Assembly (NCBI GenBank): GCA_964433135.1
Contig: CAYSQW010000029.1
Location: forward strand, 1 to 41,493
Origin: CAYSQW01 sp964433135
Lineage (GTDB): Bacteria > Acidobacteriota > Aminicenantia > Aminicenantales > Aminicenantaceae
Reading direction: 5' to 3'
Length of the DNA: 41,493 nt
Shown: in pieces, positions 18,462-25,307 of the stretch
Numbering within the stretch: position 1 is the first letter of the stretch
Layout: every line of letters starts with the position of its first letter
Made by a program: the position numbers and the translations under genes
The notes under the pieces: generated by a model
The model's database searches: none
What the model was told of the DNA's origin: nothing
Seen by the model: the letters and a program-made list of their open reading frames with translations, nothing else

Positions 18462-19753
18462 AACGATTCGTCCTCATCCTCCTGGTCCTGAACATCAGCA
18501 CCTTTGGAATTTTCGCTCAGCAGGAATACAGCTTTTCTCTGGATGAAGTTAAAAAGAAAGTTTTCGATTTCGGCGGCTACCTGGAGGGCCGTCCGACACT
18601 TTTCGGCCTCGCTCCCGAGACGTCGCTTTATCGACTCCGTTATTTCAGCGTATCGCCAGGAGCCGCAACACCGACATACAATTTCAAAGCCCTGCTGGAC
18701 GGCCGATTCGAAAAAGGGGCCGTCTCATTCAAAGGTCGTTTGAACGCCGACCTTTCGCACGACATCTTCGGATGGACCCACGACCTCGATCTTTACGAGC
18801 TTTATTTTTCCTGGAAACCTTCGCTCAACATCCATCTCGACATCGGGAAAAAGCGCCTCAAGTGGGGAAAGGGCTACGCGTGGAATCCGGCGGCCTTTCT
18901 GGATATGCCGAAGAATCCCAATGATCCCGATCTGGCCCTGGAAGGCTTTACGGTGATCTCCGCCGAAGCCCTAAAAAGCTTTTCCGGCCCCCTGAAAATC
19001 TTGAGCCTGACCGCCGTCCTGCTTCCCATCGACAGCGGCATCAACCGGGCTCTCGGTACGGCGGAAACCTGGAATTTCGGGGGGAAGCTTTATTTCCTGT
19101 TGTTCGATACGGATATCGATATCATGATCCTTACCGGCTCCGGCGTAGCGGATTCCATCGGGTTCGATTTCTCACGCAACCTGGCCTCGAATTTCGAAAT
19201 CCACGGGGAGTGGGCCTTCCGTTCCGGATACAAAAAAATGCTTCCGGACGCCGAAGGAATCCTGAAGGAGAGCCGCATCAATACATCAAGCGGGCTGCTG
19301 GGCCTGCGCTGGCTGACCGCCGCCGACACCACCATCTTCATCGAGACCTATCACGACACCGGCGGATATTCCGTTGAAGAGATGGCGGATTACTACGGCT
19401 CCATCGGAGACGCCTTCACCCGATACCAATTGAGCGGTGATGAAACCCCGCTTCTCCAAGCCGCCGCCCCCTCAAGTTCCGGATATCGATCCTTCTCCTC
19501 TATGCGGGATTACCTTTTCCTGCGTGTGACGCAGAAGGAGCCCTTCAATATCGTCTATTTCACACCCTCTTTGATGAGCATCATCAACCTCAACGACGGA
19601 AGTTATTCGCTGACTCCGGAACTCATGTATCTTCCGGTATCCAACCTTGAACTCCGCCTTCGGGCTTCCTTCCTTTCCGGAAAACCCGATGAGGAGTTCG
19701 GAGAAAAACAGAATGACTACCGTTTGGAGCTGCGGCTCCGCTGGTATTTCTAA
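18458..19753 (+). CDS. Outer-membrane beta-barrel of the ABC/LolA-like operon
   Basis: 431 residues from GTG 18458, coupled to the LolA-like gene. Signal peptide about 3-20 (cleavage near IFAQQ). The body has repeated amphipathic strands (for example FKGRLNADLSHDIFG, LNIHLDIGKKRLKWGKGYAW) and it ends DYRLELRLRWYF, with the terminal Phe of Bam-dependent barrels. KKRLKWGKGYAWNPAAF resembles the RWGEGYAWNPA-like strand seen in several uncharacterised barrels next to ABC or MMPL exporters. I cannot name the family. It is probably the outer-membrane receptor or exit of the system. Confidence 0.85.
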   Translation: MKRFVLILLVLNISTFGIFAQQEYSFSLDEVKKKVFDFGGYLEGRPTLFGLAPETSLYRLRYFSVSPGAATPTYNFKALLDGRFEKGAVSFKGRLNADLSHDIFGWTHDLDLYELYFSWKPSLNIHLDIGKKRLKWGKGYAWNPAAFLDMPKNPNDPDLALEGFTVISAEALKSFSGPLKILSLTAVLLPIDSGINRALGTAETWNFGGKLYFLLFDTDIDIMILTGSGVADSIGFDFSRNLASNFEIHGEWAFRSGYKKMLPDAEGILKESRINTSSGLLGLRWLTAADTTIFIETYHDTGGYSVEEMADYYGSIGDAFTRYQLSGDETPLLQAAAPSSSGYRSFSSMRDYLFLRVTQKEPFNIVYFTPSLMSIINLNDGSYSLTPELMYLPVSNLELRLRASFLSGKPDEEFGEKQNDYRLELRLRWYF

Positions 19754-19790
19754 CCGTAAATGGCAGGCATCGCAACAGGAGTCCACGGAT

Positions 19791-20864
19791 TCAATCGGGA
19801 AGATCGGCGGCGAAAAGCTTGAAAGCTCCTCGCTGCGGCGCCAGGAAATACATGCGATTCGCGAATATTTGCACGACAGCCTGCATCATATCGAATTCCG
19901 CCTCGACGGGGTGAAAGGCTTTGAGCTTCCCCAGTTCCGAAAACCTCAGGAATCCGGTCCTTTCCCGGCTCACCAAATAGACCCACAAATCCCTCCCCGG
20001 CCCTATAACCAGGTGATGGATCATCTGGTAGTGATCCGGAACATAGGCATACAGCGGCGGCTCGATGCGGGATTTCATTTCCTGCATGCTTCGGCGGCGA
20101 TCTTCAGGGAATGACAGCGGGGAGTACTCCGCGGTTAAGAGAGGACGGGAGATTCCGTCATGGTAGCGGTAGATTGTGAATTCATCGGTTGCAGCCCAGA
20201 ATATATCGCCCTCCGCGTCAAAGTCATAGCGGTAGGAACGCGCATGCTCGTTGCTGAGGAAAAAATCATCACCGGGTTTGATCTCAGGAAAAAACTCCCG
20301 GATATCATAGGAAGCCAAACGATCCCGCTCTTCACCCATAGGCCCCCTGAAGCTCAGGACCATCTTGAGTTCATCGGCCACGATCAACCGGCCGACTGAA
20401 CGTCCGTCCGCGTGAATTACGGGATGATCCGGAGTCACATCTTCAGAAAACTCGATCTTTTTCAGGAAACGACCTTCGAGGGAAAAAAAGAGAAGACCGA
20501 CGGAATCGAGCGCCAGAATCCGGTCTTTCTCAGCCCGGATCGAGGTCAAGTGAGCAAACTTACCCGGGTCCTGTCCCTTTCCTCCGAACACGTTCAAATA
20601 TTTTCCCTGGACATCATATTTGTGTATTTTATAGCCGTCGTAGTCAAAGATAAAAATCGCGCCCGTATCATCAACGGTGATACGGCGGGCGGCATTGAGA
20701 GTATACTCAGGGGCGCCCTCCCGGCTCTGCAGTATTATTTCCGGGATGACGGGTTCCCCCATCTCCACGGTGCTCCGCTTTCCCATCCCTCCGGAACATC
20801 CCCATCCGTCCATCAGCAAAATGATCAAGCCGAATATCAAAAACCATTTTTTGTGAAGCGGCAT
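19791..20864 (-). CDS. Six-bladed beta-propeller lipoprotein
   Basis: 357 residues. Signal segment about 7-18 and a Cys in DGWGC (Cys23) as the lipidation site; the -3 residue is not ideal, so lipidation is likely but not certain. The mature protein has NHL-like repeats: TLNAARRITVDDTGAIFIFD, KIHKYDVQGKYLNVFG with QDPGKF after it, and DRILALDSVGLLFFSLEG. This is the 6-bladed propeller class abundant as lipoproteins in some Acidobacteriota and Bacteroidota. Ligand unknown. Start supported by GGGAGGAGG. It converges on the barrel gene at 19753. Confidence 0.85.
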   Translation of the reverse strand: MPLHKKWFLIFGLIILLMDGWGCSGGMGKRSTVEMGEPVIPEIILQSREGAPEYTLNAARRITVDDTGAIFIFDYDGYKIHKYDVQGKYLNVFGGKGQDPGKFAHLTSIRAEKDRILALDSVGLLFFSLEGRFLKKIEFSEDVTPDHPVIHADGRSVGRLIVADELKMVLSFRGPMGEERDRLASYDIREFFPEIKPGDDFFLSNEHARSYRYDFDAEGDIFWAATDEFTIYRYHDGISRPLLTAEYSPLSFPEDRRRSMQEMKSRIEPPLYAYVPDHYQMIHHLVIGPGRDLWVYLVSRERTGFLRFSELGKLKAFHPVEAEFDMMQAVVQIFANRMYFLAPQRGAFKLFAADLPD

Positions 20865-20885
20865 GGATTCCTCCTCCCGATATGA

Positions 20886-21068
20886 ACCGGATGCATCTTT
20901 GACGGCTCTCTATCTAAATACTCCCACGAAGGGCGATTAGTTGCACAGAACGAACAATATGATTTCGACGGCATGGCGGTTGATCGAAACGCAGGATACA
21001 CGTACACTGTAATCGCTGAAACCACGGATGGGAAGACCGTCGGCCGGTCGCCCTCCCTTACGAGACAA
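20886..21068 (+). pseudogene. Possible remnant of a propeller-type gene
   Basis: After a stop at 20883 the frame stays open to the downstream barrel start. Its translation looks protein-like: LSKYSHEGRLVAQN, then DFDGMAVDRNAGYTYTVIA, the sort of blade seen in NHL/propeller proteins. There is no upstream start codon or ribosome site, the only ATG being internal at 20973, and nothing follows that would complete a domain. It could be the 3' debris of a lost gene or coincidence. Confidence 0.3.
20980..21008 (+). promoter_or_regulatory. Weak candidate promoter of the small barrel gene
   Basis: TTGATC (20980-20985), a 17-base spacer, TACACT (21003-21008). The leader to ATG 21093 would be about 78 bases. 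Confidence 0.25.
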
Positions 21069-21092
21069 TCCATGAGAATAAAGGAATCGACC

Positions 21093-21647
21093 ATGAAAAA
21101 AACAATCATATGCCTGATGATGATCCTAACCGCGGCGGTGATGCTCCCCGCCCAGGACCGCGCTCTGGTGTCGGTTACGGGAAACATCCTTCAGCCGAGC
21201 GACTCGGATTTTCGCGATATATACGGAGACACGCAGTTCATGCCCGAGATCCGGGCCGACGTCAAGCTGTTCAAAGGCTTCCGTCTCAGGCTGAGTTACG
21301 GATTCTACGACGCCGAGGGCGCTACGCCTGAGCTGGATTTCGACTGCGCAACCTCACAGACCGCCCTGACCGCGGGAATCTCCTATCTTGGAAAGATCTC
21401 CCCGCGTTGGCGCTGGTCGGCCGGGATCGGCGTCAGCCGTCTCGGGTACAAGGAAGAGGCCCTGGACCAGGAAGTGACCGGTTCGGCCTGGGGACCCCAC
21501 GCCGACATCGGGCTCCTCGCCTTCTTCGGCCGCCATCTTCTCGCCCGCATCGATGTGGGCTACGCCGGCGCCGAAGACATCGTCGAAGACGTCACGATCA
21601 AACTGGGGGGATTCAAGGCGGGAGCCGGCATCGGAGTGAGGTTCTAA
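21093..21647 (+). CDS. Small outer-membrane beta-barrel protein (OmpW/OmpA-barrel-like)
   Basis: 184 residues from ATG 21093, with AAGGA 7 bases upstream and a signal peptide (about 4-20, cleavage near LPAQD). The mature part has about eight amphipathic strands, for example MPEIRADVKLFKGFRLRLSYGF, TALTAGISYLGKI, RWRWSAGIGVSRLGY and LLARIDVGYAGAED, ending in AGAGIGVRF with a terminal Phe. The size fits an eight-stranded barrel. Function unknown. The same frame runs on upstream, but without signal peptide or ribosome site. Confidence 0.8.
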   Translation: MKKTIICLMMILTAAVMLPAQDRALVSVTGNILQPSDSDFRDIYGDTQFMPEIRADVKLFKGFRLRLSYGFYDAEGATPELDFDCATSQTALTAGISYLGKISPRWRWSAGIGVSRLGYKEEALDQEVTGSAWGPHADIGLLAFFGRHLLARIDVGYAGAEDIVEDVTIKLGGFKAGAGIGVRF

Positions 21648-21944
21648 GACCGAGTCGTAATAATTTAAGAAGAGAAATTTCTTCGGATTTTATATAGGAC
21701 GAACTTTTTTTTCGGAGAAGACCCGTCAAGTGATTTCCCTAAATCGTTTTTTCAGTATGTCGCGCAAACGAAAATACCGCACTCCCCGAGCCGCAGGTGT
21801 TTTCAAGCGATGTCGGATCATCATATGGAAAGAAAGGGGAGGCCGGCACTTTTTTAGTTGCGCTTGCAACTAATTATATGTATAATCGATTTGCTTCATC
21901 ATATCCATCGGAGGCTTTTGAATTCCCTTGACAGAGATAACACG
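21648..21944. other. Intergenic region before the MarR gene
   Basis: About 300 AT-rich bases with no gene. It holds the MarR operator and promoter at 21854-21886. An imperfect inverted repeat near 21670-21690 (AGAAGAG...TTTCTTC) with T-rich sequence after it is a weak terminator candidate for the barrel gene; I do not call it separately. Confidence 0.6.
21854..21886 (+). promoter_or_regulatory. MarR-type operator overlapping the marR-MATE promoter
   Basis: A perfect inverted repeat TTAGTTGC-GCTT-GCAACTAA (21854-21873) lies over the -35 and spacer of a promoter with TTGCGC (21858-21863), 17 bases and a perfect TATAAT (21881-21886). The AGTTGC/GCAACT half-sites are of the kind bound by MarR-family repressors, so autoregulation of the marR-MATE operon is strongly suggested. 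Confidence 0.75.
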
Positions 21945-22373
21945 ATGAAAAGAACTGAATCCGTCGGCAGGTTATCCGCTCAGATCCATCGAATAAGCCG
22001 AAGCTACATCAACAAACGTATGAGCGACTACGGCATCGGGAGCGGTCAGTTTCACTTCCTGATGCGGCTTTACCGTCACGACGGACTTTGCTTGAAAGAG
22101 CTGGTTTCCGCACTTCACCTGGACAAAGGAACCGCCACTCGGGCGGTACACAAGCTGGAGGCGAACGGATTCGTCGTCAGCCGGGAAAACATCCATGACC
22201 GGCGCTCTCGAAATGTCTATCTAACGGAAAAAGCCCGGAAATTAAAACCTGATATTGAGTCCATATTCAGCGACTGGAATGAAATCCTGCTCAGGGGATT
22301 TCATTCGGAAGAAAAAACCGCCTTATATGATTACCTTGAACGAGTGATCGAAAACGGCACAGAAAACCAATGA
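21945..22373 (+). CDS. MarR family transcriptional regulator
   Basis: 142 residues from ATG 21945. Winged-helix MarR fold: YGIGSGQFHFLMRLYRHDG, LKELVSALHLDKGTATRAVHKLEANGFV (recognition helix), and the wing DRRSRNVYLTEKA. An in-frame TTG at 21918 sits 3 bases behind GGAGG and could be the real start, adding nine residues, as the ATG has no clear ribosome site. It is followed 18 bases later by a MATE exporter, and a MarR-type palindrome covers the operon promoter, so it very likely represses itself and the pump until a ligand binds. Confidence 0.92.
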   Translation: MKRTESVGRLSAQIHRISRSYINKRMSDYGIGSGQFHFLMRLYRHDGLCLKELVSALHLDKGTATRAVHKLEANGFVVSRENIHDRRSRNVYLTEKARKLKPDIESIFSDWNEILLRGFHSEEKTALYDYLERVIENGTENQ

Positions 22374-22391
22374 TATTGAAAGAGAAAGCAG

Positions 22392-23840
22392 ATGCCCTTA
22401 AATCCTAAAAACATTACGCAGACGGAATCCAACCCACCCACGCGGGAGACCCAAGGCGTTAAAACCCTTTTGGGAGATCCCAAAAAAGCCATGATCCGTC
22501 TGTCTCTGCCAATGATCGCGGCCATGTCGGTTCAAACCCTTTACAACCTAGTGGATTCGATCTGGGTATCGGGGCTCGGCTCGGAATCCCTGGCGGCCAT
22601 AGGTTTCGTCTTTCCCTTCTTCTTCATGGTCATGGCGCTGGCAGGCGGCCTGGGCGTCGGTGCCGGCTCCGCCATTTCACGGCGGATCGGCGCTCGCGAT
22701 AAACCCGGAGCCGACAATGTCGCCGCTCACTCGATCCTGCTCATGTTCATTTTGGTCATTTTAACGACCCTGCCGCTGCTTCTGTTCGCGGAAAAGATCT
22801 TCACGCTCATCGGAGCCGCAAAGGCGGTTGCGCCGGCCGTCGCTTACGGACGCATCATATTCGGAGGATCGATTTTGATCTTTTTCAACAATTTGGCAAA
22901 TTCCATCCTGCGAAGCGAAGGTGACGCCAAACGGGCCATGCGGGCCATGGTGATTGGTGCCGGACTGAATATCGTCCTCGATCCTCTTATGATCTACGGG
23001 CTTAAAATGGGAATATCGGGGGCGGCATGGGCGACATTGATCTCCCTTGCGGTAAGCTGCCTGATTCTTCTCAACTGGTTGATCTGGAAGAAAATCACAT
23101 ATGTATCCTTCCGTTTCCGCGGATTTCGTTTCTCGAAAAACATCCTGCGCGACATCCTGGGCGTCGGGCTTCCCGCTTCCCTGTCTCATCTTTCCATGTC
23201 GATCACGATGCTGATCGTCACCGCCATCATCGTACGCGTGGGCAGCACCGACGGTGTGGCGGTTTACACAGCCGGCTGGCGCATCGTCAGCTTTGCGACA
23301 CTGCCTCTGGTCGGAATCGCCACCGCCGTCGTTTCGGTCAGCGGAGCCGCTTTCGGAGCCCGCGCCTACGACAAAGTGGATATATCCCATGTTTTCGCCG
23401 TGAAGATGGGCCTGATCATTGAAGGCGCCGTCGCTCTGTTGGTCATGCTGGGAGCTCCCCTGTTCGCCGCCCTCTTCACCCATTCCGCGGGGACCTCCCA
23501 TCTGGGCCCGGATCTGGTCCGTTTTCTCAGGATCACCGCCTTTTTCTACCCGACGGTGGCCCTGGGCATGTTCTCTTCAGCAATGTTCCAGGGAGTAGGA
23601 AAAGGAATAAACGCCCTCATGGTCACCTTTCTCCGGACCGTTCTGCTGACCACGCTGCTGACGGCCGGGCTGGGAATATGGTTGGATTTCGGCCTGCCCG
23701 GTATCTGGTGGGGTCTCGTCGGCGCCAACATGTCCGGTTCCGTAATCGCTTTTATCTGGGCCAGAAGCTATGTCGCCGGGCTTCGCTCCCCCGGAAAGAA
23801 GATGCCGGAGACCGCTTTTTTCGCTCCCTCCGAGGAATAG
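22392..23840 (+). CDS. MATE family multidrug/toxin efflux transporter
   Basis: 482 residues and about twelve transmembrane helices in two pseudo-symmetrical halves. Typical openings of each half are present: LSLPMIAAMSVQTLYNLVDSI with GLGSESLAAIGF, and LGVGLPASLSHLSMSITMLI. The AGSAISRRIGA segment is characteristic of the DinF/NorM branch. It would export organic cations or drugs by Na+ or H+ antiport. It lies in an operon behind the MarR regulator. Confidence 0.95.
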   Translation: MPLNPKNITQTESNPPTRETQGVKTLLGDPKKAMIRLSLPMIAAMSVQTLYNLVDSIWVSGLGSESLAAIGFVFPFFFMVMALAGGLGVGAGSAISRRIGARDKPGADNVAAHSILLMFILVILTTLPLLLFAEKIFTLIGAAKAVAPAVAYGRIIFGGSILIFFNNLANSILRSEGDAKRAMRAMVIGAGLNIVLDPLMIYGLKMGISGAAWATLISLAVSCLILLNWLIWKKITYVSFRFRGFRFSKNILRDILGVGLPASLSHLSMSITMLIVTAIIVRVGSTDGVAVYTAGWRIVSFATLPLVGIATAVVSVSGAAFGARAYDKVDISHVFAVKMGLIIEGAVALLVMLGAPLFAALFTHSAGTSHLGPDLVRFLRITAFFYPTVALGMFSSAMFQGVGKGINALMVTFLRTVLLTTLLTAGLGIWLDFGLPGIWWGLVGANMSGSVIAFIWARSYVAGLRSPGKKMPETAFFAPSEE

Positions 23841-23957
23841 ATCTTTATTCCGGAACGATCTCTCGAGTTTACGCCGCATAAAAAAAAGATCGCGCGGGCG
23901 GATTCCTCCCGGCAAACCGATCCTCTGGATGCGGATCCGTCTCCGTGCAATATATTG

Positions 23958-23986
23958 TTGCTTCTCGAACCCGAGAAGGTTATAAT
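23958..23986 (+). promoter_or_regulatory. Promoter of the YchF-like gene with overlapping palindrome
   Basis: TTGCTT (23958-23963), a 17-base spacer, perfect TATAAT (23981-23986). A palindrome with arms CTTCTCG and CGAGAAG around AACC (23961-23978) fills the spacer and overlaps the -35, an operator-like position that would allow repression. The regulator is unknown. Confidence 0.55.
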
Positions 23987-24013
23987 ACCGCGTTTTATAT
24001 GAGGGTTTATCCG

Positions 24014-24034
24014 GCGGCGGCTTGATGCCGCCGC
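24014..24034 (+). other. GC-rich hairpin in the YchF-like leader
   Basis: GCGGCGGC, TTGAT loop, GCCGCCGC: an 8-base-pair perfect stem. There is no T-run on either side, so it is not an intrinsic terminator; it may stabilise or regulate the long leader. Confidence 0.5.
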
Positions 24035-24159
24035 ATGATCGGCATAGAGAAGAGCGGAAGGCTGAAACGACATTGATGAAAACAGCCGTTCTTCGATTTC
24101 CCCCCGCGATATTCCTGCCGTACGGCTCTTGACTCTCCTTCAAAAAAGGACATGAACAA

Positions 24160-25227
24160 ATGAAAATAGGTTTGATCGGGCTGCCCAATACCGGGAAGAC
24201 CACGATCTTCAATGCACTCACTCAACAGGAAGCGGAGGTCACTCCCTATGCGGGCGCCCGAACCGAGCCTCATATCGCCGTGATCGAAGTTGCGGATCCC
24301 CGCCTGGATCGGTTGACCGATCTCTACCATCCCCGCAAAACGGTATCCGCAAGCGTGAATTTCATCGATTTCGCCGGTCTCTCCGATGGAGCGGCCGACG
24401 ACGGCAGCTTTTCAGCCAACGCAACCGCTTTGATGCGAAACACGGATGCCCTGGCTTTGGTGCTGCGCCATTTCCCGCTTCCCGGCATGCCTTCCCCGGA
24501 TCCGGTTCGCGAATTGGGCCGTCTGGAGGAAGAGCTGGCATTATCCGATCTCATCCTGGTGGAAAACCGGTTGGAACGTATCGAACATCAGCTCGGCCGC
24601 GGCCGCCGCACACGCGAGATCGAGCAGGAACAGGCAACGCTCAAGATGCTTCACGAACATCTGTCCAACGGCCTCCCCCCCGGAGAACTCGAGCTTTCAC
24701 CCGATGCCGCTAAGCTCGTTCGCGGCTTCCGGCTGTTTTCGCTCAAACCGTATCTGGCCGTACTCAACTCCGATGAATCCCTTTTCGGCCGCGATCCCGA
24801 ATTAACAGCCGAAATCCGTTCCCGGCGCCCGGTCCTGGAATTCGCCGGCAAGTTCGAAATGGAACTTTCCCGGCTGGAAGAAGCAGACGCCGCCCTATTC
24901 AGGGAGGATATGGGGATCCCCGCCGCCGCTCGGGACCGGCTCCTGCGGTTGGCCTACATGACCCTGGGATATATCAGCTTTTTTACGGTCGGTCAGGACG
25001 AAGTCCGCGCCTGGAACCTACATCACGGCGATACAGCACTCGATGCGGCGGCCGTCATCCATTCCGATCTGGCCCGGGGATTCATCCGGGCCGAGCGCTT
25101 CAGCTATGACGACATCATCGCCTGCGGCTCTGAAAAAGCGTTGAAGGAAAAAGGCCGGATATCCCTGGAAGGCAAAGAATACACCGTAAGCGACGGCGAC
25201 ATCCTCAATATTCGCTTCAGCGTATAG
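24160..25227 (+). CDS. YchF-like (DUF933) P-loop NTPase, divergent
   Basis: 355 residues, close to the usual 363 of YchF. Walker A/G1 is GLPNTGKTTIFNAL (7-20), where canonical YchF has NVGKS. The switch region FIDFAGLSDGAADDGSFSANA (69-89) departs from the standard DIAGLVKGASKGEGLGN. The G4 position reads LNSDE, the NxxE that gives YchF its ATP preference. The C-terminal TGS/DUF933 domain (about 275-355) is clear, with TLGYISFFTVGQDEVRAW and FIRAERFSYDDII. YchF proteins are ribosome-associated NTPases linked to stress translation; this one may be a diverged paralogue. Weak Shine-Dalgarno (AAAGGA). Confidence 0.9.
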   Translation: MKIGLIGLPNTGKTTIFNALTQQEAEVTPYAGARTEPHIAVIEVADPRLDRLTDLYHPRKTVSASVNFIDFAGLSDGAADDGSFSANATALMRNTDALALVLRHFPLPGMPSPDPVRELGRLEEELALSDLILVENRLERIEHQLGRGRRTREIEQEQATLKMLHEHLSNGLPPGELELSPDAAKLVRGFRLFSLKPYLAVLNSDESLFGRDPELTAEIRSRRPVLEFAGKFEMELSRLEEADAALFREDMGIPAAARDRLLRLAYMTLGYISFFTVGQDEVRAWNLHHGDTALDAAAVIHSDLARGFIRAERFSYDDIIACGSEKALKEKGRISLEGKEYTVSDGDILNIRFSV

Positions 25228-25307
25228 CGCTCGGCACTTCCGCGGGACCGCTCCATTCATTGTTCGGATTTCACGAGCGTTACCCCACCTCTTTCTCATG
25301 AAATTCT

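Larger units (their letters stand above)
23841..24159. other. Leader region of the YchF-like GTPase gene
   Basis: 319 bases without a gene. They contain a promoter at 23958-23986 overlapped by a 7-base-arm palindrome, and a GC-rich hairpin at 24014-24034 in the predicted 170-base leader. Nothing else recognised. Confidence 0.6.
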
